10,123 nt of DNA, taken from positions 1 to 10,123 of the forward strand of contig JALWNJ010000374.1 in assembly GCA_026995955.1 (NCBI GenBank). Direction: 5' to 3'. The translations under genes were made by a program, and so were the position numbers. The first letter of the stretch is position 1. Every line of letters starts with the position of its first letter. The notes under the pieces are model-generated. The model was not told the origin of the DNA and made no database searches. It worked only from the letters and a program-made list of their open reading frames with translations. Below are positions 1 through 5,608 of the stretch, one piece after another. Source of the DNA: Gammaproteobacteria bacterium (GTDB lineage Bacteria; Pseudomonadota; Gammaproteobacteria; J044).

Positions 1-1
1 C

Positions 2-346
2 TACATCCACATGAAGGGCAACGAGGTGTTCAAGATCGCGGTGAACACCCTGGGCCGCATCGTCGACGAGACCCTGGCCGCCAACGGGCTGGAGAAGCAC
101 GACATCGACTGGCTCATCCCGCATCAGGCCAACATCCGCATCATCCAGGCCACGGCACGCAAGCTCGGCATGTCCATGGACCATGTCGTGGTCACCGTAC
201 ACGAGCACGGCAACACCTCGGCAGCCTCCATTCCCATGGCCTTCGATACCGCCGTGCGCGAAGGGCGGATCCAGCGCGGAGAACTGCTGCTGATGGAGGC
301 CTTCGGCGGTGGCTTCACCTGGGGCTCGGCACTGCTGCGTTACTGA
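2..346 (+). CDS. fabH: Beta-ketoacyl-ACP synthase III (FabH), C-terminal part only
   Basis: This is the last 114 residues of FabH, which condenses acetyl-CoA with malonyl-ACP to start type II fatty acid synthesis in the cytosol; the N-terminal two thirds, including the catalytic Cys, lie before the window. The reading frame is open from base 2. Two of the three catalytic residues are visible: His in the PHQAN motif (fragment residue 41) and Asn in GNTSAAS (residue 71). Their 30-residue spacing and the distance to the C-terminus match E. coli His244 and Asn274 in a 317-residue protein. The end, [13 protein letters not shown], is also typical. The next gene is a CYTH protein rather than fabD, so this is not the usual plsX-fabH-fabD-fabG arrangement on its downstream side. 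The stop overlaps the next start by one base (TGATG). Family assignment is very secure; whether it is the only FabH in the genome cannot be seen. Confidence 0.95.
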   Translation, partial: YIHMKGNEVFKIAVNTLGRIVDETLAANGLEKHDIDWLIPHQANIRIIQATARKLGMSMDHVVVTVHEHGNTSAASIPMAFDTAVREGRIQRGELLLMEAFGGGFTWGSALLRY

Positions 347-882
347 TGGCGGTCGAGATCGAGCGCAAGTTTCTCGTCCGTGACGCACGCTGGCGCCAGG
401 AACCGCTGATCCGCCGCATCGAGTACCGCCAGGGCTGGCTGGCCAGCGACCCCGCCTGTTCCATCCGTATCCGCGTCTCCGACGAGGACGCCTTTCTCAA
501 CATCAAGGGCACCACCGTCGGCGTGCAGCGGCTGGAGTTCGAGTACCCCATTCCGCGTGGGGATGCGCTGACAATGCTGGAACGGCTCTGCATCGGGCCA
601 CGCATCGAGAAGACCCGTTATTGCCTTCGGGTCGGTGACCATGTCTGGGAGGTGGACGAGTTCCACGGCGCCAACGAGGGGCTGGTGGTGGCCGAGATCG
701 AGCTGTCCGATCCCGACGAGCCCTTCGAGCGCCCGCCCTGGCTGGGACGCGAGGTGACGGAGGATGCGCGCTACTACAATACGGTGCTGGCGCGTCACCC
801 CTGGCCGGAGTGGAAGGATCAGGACTTTGCAAGCGCGCCGGATTCGGGTACGGTTGACCCGGACACTGCTGGAAAACAATAA
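346..882 (+). CDS. CYTH-domain protein, probable inorganic triphosphatase
   Basis: This 178-residue protein is a single CYTH (triphosphate tunnel) domain. The signature ExExK is at residues 4-8 (EIERK). The charged residues that line the tunnel follow in order: Arg41 and Arg43, Lys54, Glu64 and Glu66 (LEFEY), Lys89 and Arg91 (EKTRY), Asp104, and Glu117 and Glu119 (AEIEL). Family members of this short form hydrolyse inorganic tripolyphosphate, with metal held by the acidic residues and phosphate by the basic ones. All expected charged positions are present, so it is probably active, but the true substrate (PPPi, thiamine triphosphate or another triphosphate) is inferred. It lacks the C-terminal CHAD domain of E. 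coli YgiF. The start overlaps the fabH stop by one base, suggesting translational coupling, and the regulator gene starts four bases after its stop. The last 20 or so residues look disordered. Confidence 0.88.
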   Translation: MAVEIERKFLVRDARWRQEPLIRRIEYRQGWLASDPACSIRIRVSDEDAFLNIKGTTVGVQRLEFEYPIPRGDALTMLERLCIGPRIEKTRYCLRVGDHVWEVDEFHGANEGLVVAEIELSDPDEPFERPPWLGREVTEDARYYNTVLARHPWPEWKDQDFASAPDSGTVDPDTAGKQ

Positions 883-886
883 CCGG

Positions 887-1537
887 ATGGCACGCATACT
901 GCTCGTCGACGATCACGATCTGGTCAGGGAGGGCATCGGCCTGTTGCTGCAGGAACGCGGTGCTGCGGCGGGTTGCGAGGTCGTGGGGGCCGTGTCCACG
1001 GCCGAAGAGGCGCTGGACTTCGTGCGTCGCAATCCGGTGGACGTGGTGTTCCTCGATCTGCGCCTGCCCGGCATGTCCGGCGAGGAGGCGGTGCGCCGCC
1101 TGCTGGCCATCCGGCCCGAACTGCGCATCCTCATGCTCTCAGTCACCAGCACGGGCCCCCTGCCGCGTCGCGCCCTCAACGACGGCGCCGTCGGCTACCT
1201 CACCAAGGGTTGCAGCGCCGACGAAATGATCCGCGCCGTGCGCAAGGTGATGGACGGCGGGCGCTACATCAGCCAGGAGGTGGCGGCCGACCTGGTGTTC
1301 TCCGACCTGCCGGGCAGTGGCGAGGAGGTGGCCAGCCAGCTCTCCAACCGCGAGCTGCAGATCCTCAGGCTGCTGGCCGAGGGCATGACGCCCAAGGAGA
1401 TCGCCGCCCATCTCAATCTCAGTCCGCAGACGGTCAGTACCTACAAGAAACGCCTCAACCAGAAGCTCAATACCCGCAGCACGGTGGAACTGCTGCGGGT
1501 GGCGATGGAATACGGGCTGATCGAACAGCCGGGCTGA
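887..1537 (+). CDS. uvrY: UvrY/GacA-like LuxR-family response regulator
   Basis: This 216-residue protein has an N-terminal receiver domain (about 1-120) with acidic pocket Asp8-Asp9, phosphoacceptor Asp57 (FLDLRLPG), Ser85 and Lys107. A LuxR/NarL-type helix-turn-helix follows (about 150-210; LSNRELQIL, then MTPKEIAAHLNLSPQTVSTY). Orthology to UvrY/GacA rests on overall similarity, on the conserved GPLP segment after the Ser85 strand (ENPLP in E. coli), and on synteny with uvrC, pgsA and the Gly-Cys-Leu tRNAs. In known gammaproteobacteria the BarA/GacS kinase phosphorylates this regulator, which activates CsrB/RsmZ-type small RNAs that sequester CsrA; no kinase or sRNA is visible here. The ATG at 887 was chosen because the receiver domain begins immediately after it (MARILLVDDH), and the open frame further upstream only overlaps the CYTH gene. 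There is no strong ribosome binding site, and the gene follows the CYTH stop by four bases, so coupling is likely. Confidence 0.88.
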   Translation: MARILLVDDHDLVREGIGLLLQERGAAAGCEVVGAVSTAEEALDFVRRNPVDVVFLDLRLPGMSGEEAVRRLLAIRPELRILMLSVTSTGPLPRRALNDGAVGYLTKGCSADEMIRAVRKVMDGGRYISQEVAADLVFSDLPGSGEEVASQLSNRELQILRLLAEGMTPKEIAAHLNLSPQTVSTYKKRLNQKLNTRSTVELLRVAMEYGLIEQPG

Positions 1538-1566
1538 GCAGCCGCCTGCGTCTGCCCTGGGGTATC

Positions 1567-2235
1567 ATGCGTGTCATGAACACGCCACCGAGCACATCGC
1601 TGACTGCCTTCGATCCCGACTGCCGGCGCTGTCCCCGTCTGGCGGGCTTTCTCGACGAAGTGCGGACCGAGCATCCCGACTATCATTGCGCTCCGGTACC
1701 GCCGTTCGGCCCGGAAACCGCGCGTCTGCTGATCGTCGGTCTGGCCCCAGGCAAACATGGCGCCAATGCCAGCGGCCGGCCGTTCACCGGCGATCATGCC
1801 GGCATTCTGCTGTATCGCACCCTGCACACGCATGGCTTCGCCAGCCGGCCGGTGTCGGAACATGCCGCGGACGGCCTGCGACTGCAGGATTGCCGCATCA
1901 CCAATGCCGTCAAGTGTCTGCCGCCGCAGAACAAGCCCACGACCGCGGAGATCCGCGCCTGCAACGCCTACCTTGCGCAGGAGCTGGGAATGCTGCCGTC
2001 AGGGGGCGTGGTGCTGGCCCTGGGCAGCATCGCCCACAATGCGGTGCTGCGTGCACTGGGCCTGAAACAGTCCGCGGCCCGCTTCGCGCATGCTGCCGAA
2101 CACGATCTGCCAGGGGAGCTGATGCTGCTGGACTCCTACCACTGCAGCCGATACAACACCCAGACCCGGCGGCTCACCGAGGAGATGTTCGACGCCGTGT
2201 TCGCGCGGGCGCGTGCGCTGCTCGACGGGGCCTGA
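1567..2235 (+). CDS. Uracil-DNA glycosylase, family 5 (UDGb) type, 4Fe-4S
   Basis: This 222-residue protein removes uracil and possibly other deaminated bases from DNA as the first step of base excision repair. Four cysteines in the pattern of the iron-sulphur UDG families are visible: Cys19 and Cys22 (CRRC), Cys117 (KCLPP) and Cys132 (ACNAYL). Motif 1 is GLAPGKHGAN near residue 58. Its Ala-Pro-Gly without an acidic residue at the usual catalytic position, followed by GRPFTGDHAG, is the family 5 (UDGb) pattern rather than family 4 (GEAPG-E). Motif 2 is HCSRYNTQT with His192. Two in-frame ATGs are possible, 1567 and 1576; a GGGG at 1559-1562 sits slightly too close to the first and too far from the second, so the start is uncertain by three residues. 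It lies 29 bases after the regulator stop and three bases before uvrC, so it is probably co-transcribed with uvrC. This gene is absent from the matching E. coli locus. Confidence 0.88.
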   Translation: MRVMNTPPSTSLTAFDPDCRRCPRLAGFLDEVRTEHPDYHCAPVPPFGPETARLLIVGLAPGKHGANASGRPFTGDHAGILLYRTLHTHGFASRPVSEHAADGLRLQDCRITNAVKCLPPQNKPTTAEIRACNAYLAQELGMLPSGGVVLALGSIAHNAVLRALGLKQSAARFAHAAEHDLPGELMLLDSYHCSRYNTQTRRLTEEMFDAVFARARALLDGA

Positions 2236-2238
2236 GCC

Positions 2239-4071
2239 ATGAGCGAACGGCGGCCGGCGCCCCATTTCGACCACCGGGCCTTCCTCGCCACCCTCACCAG
2301 CCGCCCCGGCGTCTATCGCATGATCGGCGAGGGCGGCCGGCTGCTCTACGTGGGCAAGGCGCACAATCTGAAGAAGCGTGTGGCCAGCTATTTCCGCAGC
2401 CGCCAGCCGAGCCCGCGCATCCGCAGCATGGTGGCCCAGATTCGTGACATCGAGATCACGGTCACCCACACCGAGGCCGAGGCCCTGATCCTCGAGAACA
2501 ACCTCATCAAGGAGCACCGGCCGCGCTACAACATCCTGCTGCGCGACGACAAGAGCTATCCCTGGATCTTCGTCAGCACCGACGAGACCTTTCCCCGCCT
2601 GGCCTTCCATCGCGGCGCGCGCAGCAAGGGGGGGCGCTACTTCGGCCCCTATCCCAGCGCCGGCGCGGTGCGCGAGACACTCAACCTGCTGCAGAAGCTG
2701 TTTCGCGTGCGCCAGTGCGAGGACAGCTTCTTCCGCAACCGCTCCCGGCCGTGCCTGCAATACCAGATCGATCGCTGCAGCGCGCCCTGTGTCGGGCTGG
2801 TGTCCGAGGCCGAGTACCGGGCCGAGGTTGGCCATGCCATCCGCTTCCTCGAGGGGCGCAGCGAGGAGCTCATCGGTGAGCTGGTCGCGCGCATGGAGCA
2901 GGCCGCCGAACGGCTGGAGTTCGAGCAGGCAGCACGGCTGCGCGACCGCATCGAACAGTTGCGGCGCATCAGCGATCGCCAGGCCATCAGCGGCGAGCTG
3001 CGCGATGCCGATGTACTGGCCTGTGCGCAGGAAGGCGGCATGACTTGCGTGCAGGTGTTCACCATCCGTGCCGGCACGGTGCTCGGCAACCGCAATTTCT
3101 TTCCGGACAATACCGAGGGCCTGGCGCCGGGGGAGGTGCTGGAGGCCTTCCTCGGGCAGTACTACCTGGAACGGGCCCTGCCCGACGAGCTGCTGCTGAG
3201 CCACGAGCCGCCGGAGCGCGAGCTGCTGGAACAGGTGTTCGCCGAGCGCCGTGGCCGGCGCGTGCGCATCACCAGCCGGGTGCGCAAGGACCGTGCTCGC
3301 TGGCTGGAGCTGGCGCGCAACAACGCCGAACAGGCGCTGGCTGCGCGCATCGCTTCGCGCACCGGCATGCAGGCAAGGCTGGAGGCCCTGCAGGAGGCGC
3401 TGGACCTGCCCGAGCCGCCGCAGCGCCTGGAGTGTTTCGACATCAGCCATACCGGCGGCGAGGCGACGGTGGCTGCCTGCGTGGTGTTCGGTCCCGAGGG
3501 GCCGCTCAAGTCCGACTATCGCCGCTTCAACATCCGTGACATCGAGCCGGGTGACGACTACGCCGCCATGCGCCAGGCCCTGATGCGGCGCTACACGCGC
3601 ATCAAGAAAGGAGAGGGGCGCCTGCCCGACCTGCTGCTCATCGACGGCGGGCGCGGACAGCTGCGGCAGGCTGCCGAGGTGCTGGAGGAGCTGCAGGTGG
3701 AGGGAGTCACCCTGCTCGGCATCACCAAGGGCGAGGGTCGGCGGCCGGAGCTTGACAGCCTGCGGTTGAGCGACCGCAGCGAGCCCACTATACTGCCGGC
3801 CGATTCGCCGGCCCTGCACCTGCTGCAGCAGCTGCGCGACGAGGCGCACCGCTTTGCCATCACCGGACATCGCCAGCGCCGTGCGCGCAAGCGCCGCAGT
3901 TCGCCGCTGGAGGGCATCGAGGGGCTGGGACCGAAGCGGCGCCAGAGCCTGCTCAAGCACTTCGGCGGACTGCAGGGCGTGCTGCGCGCCAGCCGCGAGG
4001 AGCTGGCCAAGGTGCCCGGCATCAGTCGCCGCCTGGCCGGGCGCATACACGAAACCCTGCACGAATCCTGA
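2239..4071 (+). CDS. uvrC: UvrABC excinuclease subunit C
   Basis: At 610 residues this matches the E. coli protein in length. UvrC makes both incisions around bulky or UV lesions after UvrA/UvrB loading in nucleotide excision repair. The N-terminal GIY-YIG nuclease (about 20-100) shows GVY at 24-26, YVGKA at 37-41 and TEAEAL with Glu79; it makes the 3' cut. The Cys-containing segment RPCLQYQIDRCSAPC follows. The UVR motif (about 205-240), which contacts UvrB, is MEQAAERLEFEQAARLRDRI. The C-terminal RNase H-like nuclease, which makes the 5' cut, has Asp401 (FDISH), Asp440 (GDDYA), Asp469 (LIDGG) and His537, matching E. coli Asp399, Asp438, Asp466 and His538. Tandem helix-hairpin-helix motifs end the protein (IEGLGPKRRQSLL and VPGISRRLAGRI). 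All catalytic positions are intact. It starts three bases after the glycosylase stop, and pgsA follows after 13 bases. Confidence 0.98.
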   Translation: MSERRPAPHFDHRAFLATLTSRPGVYRMIGEGGRLLYVGKAHNLKKRVASYFRSRQPSPRIRSMVAQIRDIEITVTHTEAEALILENNLIKEHRPRYNILLRDDKSYPWIFVSTDETFPRLAFHRGARSKGGRYFGPYPSAGAVRETLNLLQKLFRVRQCEDSFFRNRSRPCLQYQIDRCSAPCVGLVSEAEYRAEVGHAIRFLEGRSEELIGELVARMEQAAERLEFEQAARLRDRIEQLRRISDRQAISGELRDADVLACAQEGGMTCVQVFTIRAGTVLGNRNFFPDNTEGLAPGEVLEAFLGQYYLERALPDELLLSHEPPERELLEQVFAERRGRRVRITSRVRKDRARWLELARNNAEQALAARIASRTGMQARLEALQEALDLPEPPQRLECFDISHTGGEATVAACVVFGPEGPLKSDYRRFNIRDIEPGDDYAAMRQALMRRYTRIKKGEGRLPDLLLIDGGRGQLRQAAEVLEELQVEGVTLLGITKGEGRRPELDSLRLSDRSEPTILPADSPALHLLQQLRDEAHRFAITGHRQRRARKRRSSPLEGIEGLGPKRRQSLLKHFGGLQGVLRASREELAKVPGISRRLAGRIHETLHES

Positions 4072-4084
4072 GGACCGCGACGGC

Positions 4085-4654
4085 ATGATGCACAAGCTGC
4101 CCAACCTGCTGACCTGGACGCGGATCCTCATGATCCCCCTGCTGGTTCTGGTGTTCTACCTGCCCTTCGACTGGGCGCGGCCGGCCAGCTCGGTGCTGTT
4201 CGGCATCGCAGGGCTGACCGACTGGCTGGACGGTCACCTGGCCCGCCGCTGGGGCGTCACCAGCCGCTTCGGGGCCTTTCTCGATCCGGTGGCGGACAAG
4301 CTGCTGGTGGCCACCGCCCTGGTGCTGCTGGTGGACGATGTCTCGGCCTGGTGGATGACGCTGCCGGCGCTGGTGATCATCAGTCGCGAGATCGCCATCT
4401 CGGCGCTGCGCGAGTGGATGGCGGAGGTTGGCCAGCGCGCCCGCGTGGCGGTGTCCTGGCTGGGCAAGGTCAAGACCACGGCGCAGATCGTGGCCCTTTT
4501 GTTCCTGCTCTTCGAGCAGCCCCTGCCGTGGATCGGGATCGAGGTGTTCCGGCCCGGTGTGGTGCTTCTGTACCTGGCGGCATTGCTCACCCTGTGGTCG
4601 ATGATCGACTACATGCGGGCGGCCTTTGCCGAGCAGGGGGCGTCTGCCCCCTGA
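4085..4654 (+). CDS. pgsA: CDP-diacylglycerol--glycerol-3-phosphate 3-phosphatidyltransferase
   Basis: This 189-residue inner-membrane enzyme transfers phosphatidyl from CDP-diacylglycerol to glycerol-3-phosphate, giving phosphatidylglycerol phosphate, the committed step to phosphatidylglycerol and cardiolipin. The CDP-alcohol phosphotransferase signature D-x2-DG-x2-AR-x8-G-x3-D-x3-D is complete with Asp46, Asp49-Gly50, Ala53-Arg54, Gly63, Asp67 and Asp71. Several hydrophobic helices are visible (about 13-28, 73-85, 88-103, 133-146 and 155-175), with ISREIAISALREWMAE and SWLGKVKTTAQ as further family hallmarks. Two adjacent ATGs occur at 4085 and 4088; the first was chosen because GAGG at 4070-4073, overlapping the uvrC stop, is nearer to it, though still rather distant. 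The gene is the last of the plus-strand protein block, and its position between uvrC and the tRNA cluster is the same as in E. coli. No convincing terminator separates it from the tRNA promoter. Confidence 0.96.
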   Translation: MMHKLPNLLTWTRILMIPLLVLVFYLPFDWARPASSVLFGIAGLTDWLDGHLARRWGVTSRFGAFLDPVADKLLVATALVLLVDDVSAWWMTLPALVIISREIAISALREWMAEVGQRARVAVSWLGKVKTTAQIVALLFLLFEQPLPWIGIEVFRPGVVLLYLAALLTLWSMIDYMRAAFAEQGASAP

Positions 4655-4688
4655 GGGAAAACGGTGGCGATTTTTTCCGTCGGGGGTG

Positions 4689-4716
4689 TTGACACAAGCC
4701 GCGCATTCCATAGAAT
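4689..4716 (+). promoter_or_regulatory. Sigma70-type promoter of the tRNA-Gly gene
   Basis: A perfect -35 TTGACA (4689-4694) and a -10 TAGAAT (4711-4716, five of six consensus bases) are separated by 16 bases. Mature tRNA-Gly begins 13 bases after the -10, so the leader removed by RNase P would be only a few bases. The discriminator (AAGCGGCC) is GC-rich, as in stringently controlled stable RNA promoters; that regulation is inferred. It would let the tRNA be transcribed independently of pgsA. Confidence 0.85.
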
Positions 4717-4729
4717 AAGCGGCCTCTAC

Positions 4730-4805
<76 letters not shown>

Positions 4806-4818
4806 GATCACGAATCAA

Positions 4819-4843
4819 CCCCGGCATCCCGCCGGGGTTTTTT
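4819..4843 (+). terminator. Rho-independent terminator after tRNA-Gly
   Basis: A perfect 7-bp stem CCCCGGC (4819-4825) / GCCGGGG (4831-4837) with loop ATCCC is followed directly by six T (4838-4843); two preceding A bases can extend pairing with the first Ts. It begins 14 bases after the tRNA-Gly CCA. This is a textbook intrinsic terminator lying between tRNA-Gly and tRNA-Cys, so the three tRNAs are probably not one simple transcript. Confidence 0.85.
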
Positions 4844-4866
4844 CGTATTCGGGGGAGTGCTATCAT
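4838..4866 (+). promoter_or_regulatory. Putative extended -10 promoter for tRNA-Cys and tRNA-Leu
   Basis: An extended -10 element, TGC followed by TATCAT (4861-4866), ends 13 bases before mature tRNA-Cys, exactly the spacing seen for the tRNA-Gly promoter. Seventeen bases further upstream the only -35 candidate is the T-tract of the terminator (4838-4843), which is weak, but an extended -10 can compensate. The bases after the -10 are GC-rich. Function is inferred from geometry. Confidence 0.5.
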
Positions 4867-4879
4867 TCCCGCCCCACGG

Positions 4880-4953
4880 GGCTGAGTGGCAGAGTGGTTA
4901 TGCAGCGGCCTGCAAAGCCGTGTACCTCGGTTCGATTCCGGGCTCAGCCTCCA
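4880..4953 (+). tRNA. tRNA-Cys (anticodon GCA)
   Basis: A 74-nt tRNA with encoded CCA, the same length as E. coli cysT. The acceptor stem is GGCTGAG paired with CTCAGCC, the anticodon stem-loop is GCGGCC-TGCAAA-GCCG-like with GCA at 4912-4914, and the T arm contains GGTTCGATTCC. It reads both cysteine codons and occupies the cysT position of the conserved cluster. Confidence 0.97.
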
Positions 4954-4983
4954 TCTTTTCTTTCTCGTTCTTGCCTGTCGCCC

Positions 4984-5070
4984 GCCCGGGTGGCGAAACT
5001 GGTAGACGCAGGAGACTTAAAATCTCCCGGTGGTGACACCGTGCCGGTTCGAGTCCGGCCCCGGGCACCA
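4984..5070 (+). tRNA. tRNA-Leu (anticodon UAA)
   Basis: An 87-nt class II tRNA with encoded CCA and the long variable arm typical of leucine tRNAs (CGGTGGTGACACCGT region). The acceptor stem is GCCCGGG/CCCGGGC, and the anticodon stem GGAGA/TCTCC holds the loop CTTAAAA with anticodon TAA at 5018-5020, reading UUA and UUG. It corresponds to leuZ. It follows tRNA-Cys after a 30-base pyrimidine-rich spacer, so the two are probably processed from one transcript. No U-tailed terminator is visible after it. Confidence 0.98.
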
Positions 5071-5091
5071 TCGAGGCCATGCATGCGGCCT

Positions 5092-5120
5092 GGGACAGTA
5101 TCCTCCAGTTGCGGTAAACT
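5092..5120 (+). promoter_or_regulatory. Possible sigma70 promoter of the coiled-coil gene
   Basis: GGGACA (5092-5097) and TAAACT (5115-5120) are separated by 17 bases, each matching four of six consensus positions. This would give a leader of roughly 120 bases before the coiled-coil gene. Read-through from tRNA-Leu is the alternative, since no terminator lies between. Confidence 0.4.
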
Positions 5121-5181
5121 CCGTGTCATGGCGCAGGGAGGACTGCCCTGGCATGAGCGCCTTCTTGAATTGCCGGCCGTC

Positions 5182-5207
5182 GGCCCCACCAATGGGGAAC
5201 GGGGGCC
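5182..5207 (+). other. Leader segment able to form two competing hairpins
   Basis: GGCCCC at 5182-5187 can pair either locally, as CCCCA (5184-5188) with TGGGG (5193-5197) around a CCAA loop, or with GGGGCC at 5202-5207. Both structures are short and the region is GC-rich, so chance pairing is likely. Nothing else recognisable lies in the 178-base stretch 5071-5248 apart from the candidate promoter and the ribosome binding site. No known riboswitch is recognised. Confidence 0.2.
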
Positions 5208-5236
5208 ATCCGTCCATTCCACTGCATCCGACATTC

Positions 5237-5241
5237 AGGAG
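5237..5241 (+). promoter_or_regulatory. Ribosome binding site of the coiled-coil gene
   Basis: AGGAG lies seven bases before the ATG at 5249, an ideal Shine-Dalgarno. It fixes the start of the 98-residue protein and argues against the longer open frame that runs back into tRNA-Leu. Confidence 0.8.
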
Positions 5242-5248
5242 TCTGCCG

Positions 5249-5545
5249 ATGACCGTTGACATCGAACAGGAGATCGCCCGCCTCGAGGCGCGCCGCAACG
5301 AGTACTGCCAGCGCATCGAGGAGCTGCGCCAGCGCATCCAGGGCAAGACCGAGAGCCTGCAGCGCGAGTTTGAGCGGGACATCGAGGATCTGAAACAGCA
5401 CTGCAAGGAAATCGACGCCCGCATCCACCAGCTGCGCGAGCAGGATGCCGAGGCCTGGGAGGACGACAACTTCCTGAGCGCCCTGCACGAGATCTTCGAC
5501 GAGATCGGCGAGAAGATCGACGCCCTGTTCAGCCGCGCCGGCTGA
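5249..5545 (+). CDS. Small coiled-coil protein of unknown function
   Basis: This 98-residue protein is not recognised with confidence. It is soluble, with no signal peptide or membrane segment. Residues about 4-66 form a highly charged, near continuous heptad-like helix rich in Glu, Arg and Gln (ARLEARRNEYCQRIEELRQR, then REFERDIEDLKQHCKEIDAR), with Cys20 and Cys52 inside it. An acidic break (DAEAWEDDN, 66-74) leads to a shorter amphipathic C-terminal helix (FLSALHEIFDEIGEKIDALF). This long coiled coil, then AWED, then amphipathic tail resembles in outline the small coiled-coil stress proteins sometimes labelled sll1863-like, but the match is one of shape only. A strong Shine-Dalgarno, a codon bias like its neighbours and its own terminator support a real gene. 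It stands alone between the tRNA cluster and the convergent arn operon, so context gives no function. Confidence 0.8.
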   Translation: MTVDIEQEIARLEARRNEYCQRIEELRQRIQGKTESLQREFERDIEDLKQHCKEIDARIHQLREQDAEAWEDDNFLSALHEIFDEIGEKIDALFSRAG

Positions 5546-5565
5546 GGCCAGAGCAGGCATCATCG

Positions 5566-5608
5566 ACGGCGGTTGCCGGCCTCCCTGCCGGCAGCCGCCG
5601 TTTCGTTT
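5566..5608 (+). terminator. Strong intrinsic terminator after the coiled-coil gene
   Basis: A 15-bp stem, ACGGCGGTTGCCGGC (5566-5580) with GCCGGCAGCCGCCGT (5587-5601), is perfect apart from one U-G wobble; the loop is CTCCCT. The T-rich tail TTTCGTTT runs to 5608, where it meets the last base of the arnD stop codon. The tail serves the plus strand; on the minus strand no U-tract follows the stem, so it would be a weaker stop for the arn transcript. Confidence 0.8.

Noticed and set aside
1563..1568. TATCAT just before the glycosylase start as a -10 promoter element
   Set aside because: It overlaps the ATG at 1567 and has no plausible -35 at 16-18 bases upstream.
1999..4131. Minus-strand open frame of 710 codons opposite uvrC and the glycosylase gene
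   Set aside because: It mirrors uvrC, which has every catalytic residue. Long antisense frames are expected in GC-rich coding DNA, and its translation is repetitive Ala/Leu/Gln-rich with no recognisable domain.
4655..4680. GGGAAAA / TTTTTTCC inverted repeat after pgsA as a terminator
   Set aside because: The stem is short and AT-rich with an 11-base loop, and no U-tract follows the 3' arm. It may be chance, so I do not call a pgsA terminator.
5074..5091. AGGCC / GGCCT hairpin after tRNA-Leu as a terminator
   Set aside because: It has only a 5-bp stem with an 8-base loop and no T-tract downstream.
5128..5259. Short plus-strand frame of 43 codons in the leader, ending over the start of the coiled-coil gene
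   Set aside because: It has no ribosome binding site at a proper distance and an unremarkable composition. An upstream leader peptide cannot be excluded but is not supported.
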